The notes under the pieces are model-generated. The model was not told where the DNA came from. It saw only the letters and a list, made by a program, of their open reading frames with translations, and made no database searches. A program made the translations under genes and the position numbers. Source: Prorocentrum cordatum (taxonomy: Eukaryota > Sar > Dinophyceae > Prorocentrales > Prorocentraceae). From it: a DNA stretch of 31,753 nt. The DNA lies in assembly GCA_963575745.1 (NCBI GenBank), contig CAUYUJ010009848.1:1-31753 (forward strand). Reading direction: 5' to 3'. Shown here one piece after another: positions 14,757 to 24,994 of the stretch (positions are counted from its first letter, which is position 1; the number at the start of each line of letters is the position of its first letter).

Positions 14757-17230
14757 ATGGCGACACACACGGTTGCACCCTCTGGAGTTGATCCCAAAGT
14801 TCTGGCCATGACGGGCACCACCCCGGCCGACTTCAAGCGCCACAGGCAGCTCATCATTGCTTTCTTCCTCGAGAAGACAAGCGACGAGCAGAGGTCATCC
14901 GTCGGCCCAGCCATCTACCAGAACATGCTGGCATACGGATGCAAGCTGTCTCTGCCCGTCGAGACCTTGGACGCGAAGACCCTGGCCAAGGCTGACGGCC
15001 ACGAGACCTCCCTGACATTTTTGGAGAAGAGACGCTTCACAGACAGCCAGCTGAAGGAGCTTCCCCGCGTCTACGACAAGTTCCATGACACGGTGCGGCG
15101 CAGGCGCAACGACGGCGACGAGCCGATGAGCACCCACTTCACCAACACGATCGCGGCCGAGGGCGAGCTCGAGAAGGCAGACAGCCAGGCGAAGGTTTCG
15201 GACCACGAGCTCGGCTACTGGATGCTCAAAAGAAATGGCCTGGACCACTAAGAAAGGCGATGCGCGCTGGGACAGCGCGGGCAGACGTTCGACCCAGTCA
15301 AGATCTCAGAGATGTTGCGAAATCTGCACCCTCACGGATCCTCTCCCCGCGGCGGCGGCGGCGGCGGCGACCGCCAACGGCGCGGACGGTGGGCTCACTT
15401 GGCCGACGGGGGGGCCGAGGACCTGGAGCTGCCGACCGACATCGACTCCCTGATGGCGTACATGGACGAGGCCTACGACGAGGGATACCTGGCCGCCTAC
15501 GCGGAGGAGGAGGGGGGCCCCGAGCACGGCGCTCACTACAGCGAGAACGTGGACGCCCACTACTACGAGGAGGCTGAGACCTCGGAGGGCGCCTTCTATA
15601 TCAATGACGGCATCGACGAGGCCATCGCCCAGAGCGACCCAGAGCGCGCGCGGGCCTTGGTGACTCTCAAGGAGAGACGCGCGCGCATGAACCAGCTTCG
15701 CACGGCCCGCGGCTTCTTCCGCGGACGCATCGACGGGTCGATCAAGCCAGAGTCCGACGGCAAGAAGGGCTCCAACCTGGGCGCGACGCCCGGCAAGAGC
15801 GCGAAGTCTGGGCGCGGCCGGAGTCCCAAGGGCAGCAAAGGCGCAGGCAATGCCGCTGCGACTCGCTGCGACCACCGCGGTCGCACTGATCATGAGAGCT
15901 GGCGTCGCCCATCCAAGAGCGCTAAGGGCGGCGGCTCCCGATGCAAGCCCGCCTCGCCCTATGCGCGGGCTCGGGCTGCCCAGGGATACCATGGAGGAAG
16001 GGTCAAGCGCAGGCTGGGCATGCCCGCGATGGGCGTGATTGGCTTCTTCGGCCTGCAGTTCCACACGAAGTACAACGACAAGAGAGTCTCCACGTTCTCC
16101 GACGTGGGCCAAGACCGCCAGATCAGCGAGGGGAGCGAGGCCGGGGAGAACCACGCCATTGTCGCCGAATACGACTTCGATGTGCTCTCGGCGCTATCCC
16201 AGGGCCTGCATCGCGTCTTGGCTCTGGTGGATTCTGGTGCCACCATGAGCCTCGGCGGTCGACGGTGGCCCGAATCGGTGAAGCGCGGCCCCCACCTCGT
16301 CGGCCTGAGGCCTCATGAGGAGAAAGCCTCGGAAGTATTCAATGGCCTGGGCGGCGCCAAGTGTCAGGCGACGGAGAAGTGGGCGTTCCCCGCGGGTGTC
16401 TTCCAGGCCCACGCGATCGTGAGCTTCTATCTCATTGAAGGTGATATGATTGGCTCGTTGAGGCGACGCTATCTTGACCGATGGGCCACCAACATGTATT
16501 TTCGTGACGACGAGACCTATGCAGACTTCGAGGCGCTCTCCCTGTACGATGTGAAGCTCGAGAAACTACGAAATGGACACGCAGTGATCAACCTATTTGA
16601 CTTCGACATGCGCACCATCGAGAACGATCTTCTGTTTGACGAATTCCATATCCAGCCTCGTTCGAACTCAGTGATGATGTCAGTTGACTCCCAGTATGAC
16701 GACATTCAGAATGCGGCAATGGAGCGCGATGACTGGATCGAGGCGGCGATCGCTACCAAGAAGGTCGGTGCTCTACCAGCGAAGGTCAAGAAGGCGATGG
16801 AGCGTTTGAGTTTGGAACACGAGACGATTGCCTTGCTGCTGAATCGCTCCGATAATCAGGCCATGGCTCGGCGACTCTTTGCGGGCGAGGCGAACTTCAT
16901 GAAGATGGCGACTCACGGAGGTGCTGTGGCAGGCGATCCTGTGGACACCCGTGCCGGCGATAACCTCGCGGACCCGGCGGTCCAGGATGCCGTTTTCAAT
17001 CTTGTGAAGCTCTACACGCCATGCATGCTGACGTTTTGCTTTCCCGAGCTCTCCTTGGTCTCCGTTGGCGCAGTTGTTCTCAAAGTCCCGAGAGAAAGAC
17101 CTCGCGATGGAGCAGCAGGAACACGGGGGGAGTTTCCTCACCTGGGTGGCGAAGACGACGCGTTTGCACGTGCTCCAGGGCCTGCTGGCCCTCGGAGAGA
17201 ATCCGTGGACCTCTGGGGCGGCGTTAAAAG
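14757..17230 (+). pseudogene. Element 2 gag-protease region, one in-frame stop in gag
   Basis: Gag starts at ATG 14757 and reads 164 codons to TAA 15249-15251. The same frame then continues open to 17972. The stop falls inside the motif LDH*ER, which aligns with LDHTER of element 1 gag, so it interrupts a conserved site and is not a natural end. After it come an acidic Tyr-rich stretch, a basic stretch, a damaged zinc knuckle (TRCDHRGRTDHESW, from 15864) and a protease active site LVDSGAT with its Asp at 16230-16232. Beyond about 17060 the signal moves to another frame (DLAMEQQEHGGSFL...LGENPW) and then is lost near 17230. It is non-functional without readthrough. Confidence 0.8.
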
Positions 17231-18850
17231 CGGCCCCGATCGCCAGGCTGCCGCAGGAGGGCACGCACGAGATCGCTCGCGGCGACCAGCGCCCCCACGG
17301 CCTTGCGCCCTCGAGGTCCCGCATAGAATGCCACGGGCTTCATTGCCCCTCGAAGTTCTGCGCTGCGACTGGCCCTCGGACTGCGACGCCCAGGAGATCG
17401 CGAGCACCAGGCCATCATCGGCGGCAAGATATAGCTCGGCAGCTGGGGCGTGGACGGAAGATCTCGGAGCAGCCATGCTTGCTGGAGCGACGTGGGAAGG
17501 GCCCGTCGGTCGGAGGCGCCGCCAGCCCTCGCGGCCCAGTTTCGCGATGGCCTGGCCCTTCAGTCGCGTCTTGTACACGCAATTGCAGAACAGCTTGTTC
17601 TACGACCGGAATTTGTTCAGGTCCGTCTGCTCCGCGCCGATGATCAGCGCGAAGTTCCGGGTAAAGACGTCGTCCGACGCACTGTCTGCGCGCAGGCGGC
17701 CAGCGGCGAGCTCTCTGGCTTCATGGGCCACTTCCTTCACGAGATCGGCTGCCACGATAAAGGGCTTCCTCTTTGTGATGCACGAGGACGATATGATCTT
17801 GGAGGTTCTGGTGAATCGCGACGAGGAGGCAATCGACGTCTTCCCAGCCGCGCAGCCCCTATTGCACTTCAGCAGTGCCCACCCCGCTCGCGCACGCGAG
17901 TCCGAGGACGGCCCCGAGGAGGAGACGGTCGCCCCGCATGTCCTGCCACAAGAATTAAGCGCGCAGAGTTAGAGCCATAATTTAATCATGTTTGTGTGCG
18001 CGAGCTTGGTGGATGTGTTTTTGTGTTTTATATGTTCCGTCCGGTATGTGCTTGTGTTTGTTTTGTGTTTGTTGTGTGTTGTGTTGTGTTTTTTGTGTCT
18101 TTGACGTGGGGGGGATCTGCCGCGGTCGATCGCCAGAGGGGGTTCGACTGCCATCCCCGGCGCGGATCGCCCCCGCCAAAGTTCCCCCCAAAGTGGGAGC
18201 TTAGGCCGGTTTTTTTTCCGCAAGCACCCCCGCTCGCCTGGGAGGGCGCGGGAGGTCCTGGATCGCCCGGAAGGGTCCCAGAACGGCCCGACTCGCCCTG
18301 GGCGCGCCGGTCCGAACGGTGGAGTCGCCCAGGGGGGTTTCCGCCGCTCAGTTCCCGCACGAGTCACCCAGGGAGGTCTCGCGCGGGAACGGCCCTCGCG
18401 AATCGCCCGGGGGGTTCCACGCGGGCGGGGTAGCCCGGGGGAGGCCTCAGAGGACAGCGCACGGCGCGAAGGATTCATGGGAATCTTTCGCGGCAATCTC
18501 GCGAATTTTCCGCGGGGGGCCTGGGCCCTCGCGAATTTTTCGCGGGAGGCGCAACGGTCTGGGCAGTCGCGCAGGCGGGGGGGGGCAAAGGAGAAGGGAG
18601 GGGAGGTCCGATACCAAAGCCTCGAGGGCCACCTCCGAGGCCAAGCGAATGACGGACAATTGGAGCGGGGAGCGGCTACGGCAAGAGAAGGGGGGCGAAG
18701 GATAAGAGCCGGAAAGGAGCGCGAGCGGCGCACCGAGGAGCAGAAACGGAGAGGAAGGGAGTTCCCCGGTTGATCGTACCAAGGAAAAAGGAAAGGGCGA
18801 GGTCGATGACTAATTTAAGGCTCTGACTTTGCACACGCAAGAAGAACATC
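17231..18850. other. Non-matching stretch inside element 2
   Basis: This replaces the part expected between protease and integrase. At 17231-17860 a minus-strand frame has G/C-rich third positions and ordinary composition (for example IVAADLVKEVAHEARELAAG and FALIIGAEQTDLNKF) with one stop at 17600-17602. The opposite frame on the plus strand is also open, so the strand is uncertain and no family is recognised. At 17990-18110 there is GT-rich sequence. At 18190-18800 there is G/C-rich sequence with TTCGCG and GCGAATTTT repeats and no convincing gene. It could be an insertion of foreign DNA or a host fragment. Confidence 0.5.
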
Positions 18851-18989
18851 CGAACTAACGACGGCGCGCGGTCGGAAAGCAGGCCCTGCCGCCTGCGTGA
18901 TCAGCACCTCCCTCCGGCGGACGCAATCAAATCGTCTCCGAGCTGGACGCCTCGGGTCGCGACCCGCTCGGCGAGGGCAACATCCGGCG

Positions 18990-21900
18990 AGATTTCGGTC
19001 CGCGCCCCGACGGAATCACGGCAGCGCAGTGGGGAACTGCACAGCTACGATACTTGATGCGCTGGTCTGTGCCACGCAAGATTCTCGATGCCCTCGACAA
19101 GTTGCAGTGCTCAATATGTGCAGAGGTGCCCCCTCCATCTCCGCATCGCGTTTGAGCCGTCATTCACTCGACAACGTTCTACGAGAACGTGTCCGTGGAC
19201 GAATTCGAAGTTGCGCTGACGGATGACATTCGCACGATGCTGGTTCCCATCATTTGCGACGCTAGCAGTTTCCGAGTGGTGATGCCAACCCCAGCGGCGA
19301 GGAATGCAGGTGCCCGCGCGGCGCGCGCGGCTTCCGACAACGGCTGGCTCCGCTGGGCCGGCCCACCAGACTAGATCTTCTACGACAAGACGAAAGGGCG
19401 CATCGGCAAACAGTGCGCATCGTTCGGAGAGCAGCACGGCACTGTCACGGTCCCCATCCCCGCGGAGGCGCTCAACATGAATGGACGCGTGGAGCGCGCA
19501 ATGGATTTCTGGCAGAGCCTGGTTGTGAAGGTAAACCAGCAGTGCCAGGTCACAGTCGAGGATGAACCCTATCTTTGGAGTTCCCGAGTCACCCGGGCGC
19601 GCAACACTCACTTGCGCAAGAGCGGTTGTTCACCATATCAAGACGTATTTGGTCGCAGTCCTCGCTTTCCTACTTCCACCACCGAGACGCTGGAGAATGG
19701 GTCTACCAATTTATCTGCACAGTGGTGGGCGCCACACGAATCAGGAGCTCGTCGGGCTGAACAGGTTCGCGCCGCGGCCTCGAGTGCCTTCTTCGAGATC
19801 GACGCAGACGAGGGAGCGCGACGAGCCCACGCTACGCGGAGTCGGCCGTTCAAGGGACCATGTCGGCCAGGGCAGATTGTCTATTGGCGGCGCGCCCAGG
19901 GCGCGCGAACCATGTCCAAACGGCTTCCACAGAGCTCAGGGCGGCGTGGCCCGGCAATTGAATTGAGCATGGAAGGCCTCGCCAAGTGCCAGATTTCGCG
20001 CCGTGGCGTCACTGCGCCGGCATCGCTGGAACAACTACGCCTGCCCATGGTGAACTCGAGCTTGCTGAACAAAGAGATCTGCTCGACTCGCTTCTTCGCG
20101 CGCCCAAACGCACCGTCTTTCAACGTGGATTTGTCGATGGACGCGGGCCAGGACCTCCTGTTGAGGGGCGCGATGAGTCCAGGGCTGACCCACCAGATCC
20201 AGAGCGCCCTTCCCAGGGAATTCGAGCTCCGGGACCTGCTGACGCACCTGCGCAGCCTGAGGAAGGACCAAGAGCTCCCCGGCGGGGAGAGCCCGACGCC
20301 GAGGAGGACGACGCTTCGGACGAGAATTTCGAGGACGCTGCCCCCGACGAGATTGGCCCACGCGATGCGGAGGACATCTCAGATGAAGAGTTCGGTGGAA
20401 CTCCAGGAGAGCCTCCTGCAGCTTTTCCTCTCGCCGGCGGTCGGCCGCGCGGCTGCTGGCCGGCGGCGCGCGGCCCCGCGGGAGCCGCTGGAGGACGAGC
20501 GCGCGTCTAGAAGCGCTCGCGGTCCCACCTGGCCACGATGCAATTCCCCAATCGGAGAAGTGACGCGCGCGTCGCCCGGGAGGCCCAGCAGAAGAAGGGC
20601 CGCGAGATACGCCGCGCCCCCAACCATCTCACGAAAGCGTTCGACAAGGCGTTGGAGCAGGAGAGAATCAAGCGGGCGCACTGCGACTCGGCGCGCCCCG
20701 CCACAGCCGACGATGCGTAGTCCGCCGACGATGAAGCCTAAGGACGCGATGCCGCCGCGAGTTGGGAAGACCGACCAGGCGAAAGCGACGCGCGGGAACG
20801 TGTCCGCGGAGGGGCATCCGGCGCCGCCAATGCGCCGCCTCGCCACGCAGGAGTTCAAGGACCCACAGGCGCTGCAGGGCCACCTCGAGACGGACGCGGC
20901 CACCCTCGCGCCGGAGGCGACCAGCGCGATCTTCGCCATGGCGGCCGAGAACCACAAGAACTGGAGATTCGAGCACGGCGATGTCGAGAGCGCCATCCTC
21001 AACTGAAAATATCCCCCCCCAGGTCGCCGAGTCTTTCTTCGCGCCCCCCGCGGCGACCCCCCGGCAGCGAAGCGCGCGGATGGAACCTGGCGCCGCGCAG
21101 CGGCCAAGGGAGAGATCCTGGTTGCACTCAAAAGCGCGCTCGGTTTAACGGTCGCCCCGCTGCTCTGGCTCCTCAAACAGCAAGACGCGTTGACGCCTCT
21201 CGGAGGAGCGCAATCTTGTTCGCGCCCTGCGACGTTCCTTTTCTTCGATAAGTCTCGATCACCAGCGGGCGCCATCGGAACTCACGTGGGCGATGGTCCG
21301 ATTACCGGCAACGCCAAATTCTTCAAAGACGTCGCTCATACACTACGCCAAAAAAATGGCTACGGAAAATGGGCGGCGCGCAACAAACCTGGAGAGAGCA
21401 TCTTGCACTGCGGCCAGAAAATCGCACGACGTTCAAATGGAGGTCCGAAGATCACTCAACGCGATTTTGCCTCGAGCCCGGAACCGATCAAGGTCGATCA
21501 GGCCCGCCGGAGCAAGCCGACCGAGAAGGTCACCCAGGTCGAGCGCGGCGTTCTACGTTCTGGCAATGGCAAGATGATGTGGCATGTTCGCGGTACGAGA
21601 CCTGACCTATCCTTTGATTTGGCACAGCTCCAGCAGTACGTGGACTCCCCCGACTTGGGTACGGAGCGGTTGCTGTCGTTCAACAAGCTGGTCAATGACG
21701 CAAAGAAAGATGAGGTCATTCTGAATTGCTTGCCGACGAACCGGGCGAATCCCATTATTTTGGCGATTGGTGGCGCTTCCTGGGGACAGGTTGGTAAAGA
21801 TCGCCACGGAAGTCAAGCTGGATACGTGATCCTCATGGCCGGCAGTAGCAATGACACACACACTTTCATGACCAACTACGGTGGACCAGTGAATCCGATG

Positions 21901-22312
21901 AGTTTTCGTTTACATCGTATCAAGAAGAAGGTTCGCAGCACTGTCGCAGCGGGGACCATGGCAGCCCTGGAAGCAGTTGAATAGGCTGAGATTACACGTG
22001 GACATTTTACAGAGTTGCGTAAACCTCTGGACATACGTGATTATCAGAATCAGTTGAATTCCATCGAGATGTTGCATCTCGCTGACTGCAAATCGATCTT
22101 TGATTCGATTCACCACCACGGTTCACTGCCCAGCGAATGTCGTCTGTTGTTGGATAGTGAAGCCTTGCGTGAAATCCAAGACAACAATGTTGAGTCACGT
22201 TGGATTTCTACCAAGCCAATGTTTGCTGATTTTCTGACCGAGCATGACCCGCGGGCTGGAGATTATCTTCGTCGAGTCCTGGACACCGGCTACACTTTTT
22301 CATGTTTCTTTT
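18990..22312 (+). pseudogene. Element 2 pol: integrase, reverse transcriptase, RNase H (broken)
   Basis: Mostly in one frame. The integrase zinc-finger end CSIC is followed by TGA 19153-19155. The integrase triad is D at 19198, D at 19384 and E at 19492, keeping the 35-residue spacing, with TAG 19372-19374 between the two Asp codons. From about 20045 to 20720 the coding look moves to another frame (acidic linker, FEDAAPDEIG), then returns. In reverse transcriptase, WRFEHGDVESAILN keeps its Asp (20980) but is followed by TGA 21004-21006, and the VDD site reads VGD (Gly at 21289-21291). RNase H has Gly for its first Asp (21772-21774) and for its Glu (21952-21954), with TAG 21982-21984 soon after; the two later Asp (LADCKS, FADFLT) remain. 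It cannot make active enzymes. Confidence 0.82.
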
Positions 22313-22326
22313 TTTATATATATATA

Positions 22327-22398
<72 letters not shown>
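22308..22398. repeat. (TA)n followed by about 69 consecutive A
   Basis: TTTTTTATATATATATA runs into an uninterrupted A run from 22330 to 22398. It lies between the RNase H end and the third coding region of element 2. Its length may be affected by sequencing slippage. Confidence 0.9.
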
Positions 22399-22399
<1 letters not shown>

Positions 22400-22418
22400 G
22401 GTGGACCGCGCGTAATCA

Positions 22419-23349
22419 GAGGAGCGCGAAGAGGCGAAGGACCAGCGGCGGAAGTACTACGAGGCGAAGCGTGGTCAGAGTGGCTACCCAAAGACGTTCG
22501 ACTTGGACGACAACGACTAGCAAGACGTGCATGGATGTCGTGCTCTCGCTACGTTCAGTCCCAAAGAAATGAAGTTGCCGGCTGGAGTTGTTCATTCGTG
22601 GCGTACGGTTATTGCACTCAATGTTGATGATTCATGGGTGGAACTGGAGCCTCCTACGGACTGGCCCAACCTGCCTGTCTCGGACCGCAAAAAGAAGATG
22701 GGGCGAGGGTTGAAGAAGGTCGTGTCCCTGTTCGCTCCAGACCACGATGGACGATCCAAGTGCGTTGACGATATCAAGGTGAAGTTGGAGATTGCGATGA
22801 AGGAACCCAAACAACCTGAACCACAAAACGGAGATGAGCCGCCGCAAGGACACGAAACACAGAACGGAGCTGATCTGCCAGAAGGAGACGAAACACAAAA
22901 CGGAACTGATCTGCCAAAAGGAGACGAACCATAACACGGAGCTGGTCTACCAAAGGGAGATGAACCACAAGGCGACTGATCTACCAAACGGAGCTGAGTC
23001 ACGAGACGAACCTGATCAACCCAACGGAGCTGAACCACCTGAAGACACTGAACCACCTGAAGACGCTGCGCTTGTCCAGGTTGCGGTTGCGCGGCAAGAT
23101 TCAGAACTGACAGGCCCGTTAGCGTTTCTTGTGACTGCCGGCTCGCTAGCCTGCAGTGCTCTTTGCCTGTGCCACAGCCGTGGGAGACCGTCCCTGGCGA
23201 ATGAAGAGCTGGAAGGCAAGGCCCCCGAGCAGGCTCCTGAACCTCAGGGGTACGTGAGTGACTCTTTCATCTCTGATTCTTCCGTTCCTATCTCTGCGGT
23301 GTCGAGCGCGAAGCTGGCAGGGCCCGCGCAGTTCTCAGCTCTGCGCTAG
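22419..23349 (+). pseudogene. Third coding region of element 2, with 36-bp repeats and a hydrophobic segment
   Basis: I do not recognise the family. It reads EEREEAKDQRRKYYEAKRGQ..., then TAG 22518-22520, then continues in the same frame through a globular-looking part (SWVELEPPTDWPNLPVSDRK) into 12-residue repeats of the type ETQNGADLPEGD. It meets TAA 22932-22934 and shifts frame near 22975. The other frame then carries more repeats (PNGAE, PPEDTEPPED), a hydrophobic segment GPLAFLVTAGSLACSALCLC that may cross a membrane, and an acidic tail ending at TAG 23347-23349. Position between RNase H and the 3' LTR is where some LTR elements carry an extra gene. It could be a captured host fragment. 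Confidence 0.55.
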
Positions 23350-23646
23350 CATAGTCCAAGTCAACCTTGGAATCCAGCTGTGCGCGTTGAGCGTGCGGAG
23401 CTCATGCATGCGGCATCCTTGGTTCCGTGCCTGGCTTGCGGTCAGCTTAGCTTGGCCCAGGCACAATTCGGTTTCGAACGCTCACTTGCTGCGGGCCAAA
23501 TGTTTGCGCGGAGCTCGTACGGCATGTCGCAGGCTGAACCCGAGCGGCTAAGATAACGATCCGCTATCAGTGTAGGCTGAGCAACGGCTTGGCAATACTC
23601 TTTCTATGTAATATTTGTACTACCCGGAACTCTCCTCTTGTCCAGT
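23350..23646 (+). other. Element 2 3' untranslated part
   Basis: No coding signal is seen. It runs up to the purine tract before the 3' LTR. Confidence 0.5.
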
Positions 23647-23661
23647 AAAGAAGGATGAAAG
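23647..23661 (+). promoter_or_regulatory. Polypurine tract of element 2
   Basis: AAAGAAGGATGAAAG, purines except one T, directly before the 3' LTR start TGTATCCCG. This is the expected plus-strand primer site, and it fixes the LTR boundary. Confidence 0.75.
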
Positions 23662-23864
23662 TGTATCCCGTGTGATCCTGGAACGAAGGGTTGCTTGCTC
23701 TAGAAAGTGTTTATGTGTTGCATCCGTTGACATGCGGCTCGAACTGATTTCCAGGCGCCTTGAATCCGGCTGAGAAACCATCCACCCGTACTACCATGCA
23801 ATGGGCTGGTTGTGGAGAGATACTGTTCGTGATAGGACAATATAAGAGAGACCTACCGGTTTCA
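23662..23864 (+). repeat. Element 2 3' LTR
   Basis: TGTATCCCGTGTGATCC to ACCGGTTTCA. Compare 14483-14690. Many differences are visible, such as GAGCGAGGAGT against GAACGAAGGGT, so the insertion is much older than element 1. Confidence 0.82.
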
Positions 23865-24360
23865 CTTTTGTCTTACATGCAACGTAAAATTCCGCGCAGC
23901 CCCTAAGGCAGGGAAAAAATTTGATAGAGGTAAAGGACGAGGAGGAAGGGAGGAGGATGGAGCACGAGCGAGTAGCAGGAGGGGGGCTAGGAGCAGAAAA
24001 CACGCGGCAGAACCAGACGGGCAGATCGGGCGGGTAGACCCTAACGGGCGGGTCGGGAAGGCGGGCCCAGACGACCAGGTCGAGAAGGCGGGTTGCTGAA
24101 GCGCGCGCCCTGCACGAATCGCGAGGAAGTTCCGAACGACAGCGCGAAACCCAAATAAATCGCGAGGAAATCCACGACGAGAGCGTGATTCATAGATGTT
24201 GAGGGCGTGGCATTTGAATAAGTTAGAATACCCGACGCGAGAGCGCGATCCCTGTATACATTGTGAGGACGTCCCGCGCGAGAGCGCGGTGTTGTAGTAA
24301 ATTGTGAGGGAGTAATTTATCAGGCGGAAGCCGTCGTTGTTGTTGTTGTAAACCACGCCC
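23865..24360. repeat. Repeat block end with GAGGAARTC motif cluster
   Basis: After a short unmatched part come CAGACGGGCAGATCGGGCGG, GAGAGCGTGATTC, AAATTGTGAGGGAGTAATTT and CAGGCGGAAGCCG, then GTTGTTGTTGTTG. The order matches 12590-12850 and the block ends at 11680 and 13315. No gene. Confidence 0.65.
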
Positions 24361-24374
24361 GAGAACACAATTCT

Positions 24375-24540
24375 GGGACTCCTCCTCATCCTGGCCATCC
24401 TGGTCCTCCTCCTCCTCCTCCTCGTCCTGCTGCTCCTCCTCCTCCTCCTCATCCTCCTCCTCCTCGTCCTGCTGCCCCCCCTCCTCCCCCCTTACCTCCT
24501 CCTCGTCCTCCCCCCCCTCCTCCACATGCCCCTGCACCAG
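24375..24540. repeat. CTC/TCC-rich tract (GAG-type on the minus strand)
   Basis: Nearly pure CTCCTC with TCCTGCTGC and TCCTCATCC variants. The minus strand reads as a Glu-rich peptide, which I attribute to the repeat. Confidence 0.85.
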
Positions 24541-24994
24541 ATCATGAGTAAGACACGGCAGGCTGCATGAATAAGACGGCGCCGATGCACCTACATCCGC
24601 GGGCAGCCAGGCAGCTTGCGCACGGGTGAACGCGCCGTCGATCCCCGCGGCATCGCCCCCCAAACTTCAGACTAGGCGGCGCAACGGACCGCTTGCGTTA
24701 AAGACTCGCACCCCCCTCTCGGGGGCGGTTAACCCACCCATCCCGCGAGCAGACCGCGGAGGCCTTGGTTAAGGAACCCAAGGTCTGGAGCCTTGTAGAG
24801 ATCCACTTGCGTGGAAAGGGGGGGGGGGGGGGGCAGAAGTTGTGCGCCCCCAATCTTTGTGAGCTCTCTACCCTGCCTCCGTCGCCTTCCCCTCCCCCTC
24901 CCTCCCGCCCCCCTCCTCCCTCCTCCCTGCGCCCTCCATCCCACCTCCCTCCCACCCTTCCTCCGCCTCAGATCCCCTGGAGGCGGACGGCAGG
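24541..24994. other. Spacer with a G homopolymer and a pyrimidine tract
   Basis: There is a run of at least 15 G around 24819-24834 and a C/T-rich tract at about 24870-24960. No gene or RNA is seen. Confidence 0.6.

Larger units (their letters stand above)
14483..23864 (+). mobile_element. Old, degenerate copia-type LTR retrotransposon, element 2
   Basis: About 9.4 kb between two diverged LTRs, with the same 12-base primer-site core as element 1 and a purine-rich tract directly before the 3' LTR. Gag-protease, integrase, reverse transcriptase and RNase H are recognisable in the order expected for copia. The copy is dead: at least seven in-frame stops, several frameshifts, three catalytic acids replaced by glycine, and a 1.6-kb non-matching stretch where the region before integrase should be. 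No clean target duplication is visible. CTTTG before and CTTTT after the element is the best candidate, and it is weak. Confidence 0.88.

Noticed and set aside
22330-22398. Poly(A) tail of a complete retrocopied host gene
   Set aside because: The sequence before the A run is RNase H of element 2 followed by TA repeats, so a microsatellite is as likely. No target duplication was found around it.
15249-22934. Reassigned TAA/TAG codons meaning Gln
   Set aside because: TGA stops, frameshifts and lost catalytic residues in the same element show ordinary decay, and element 1 has no internal TAA or TAG over 2500 codons.
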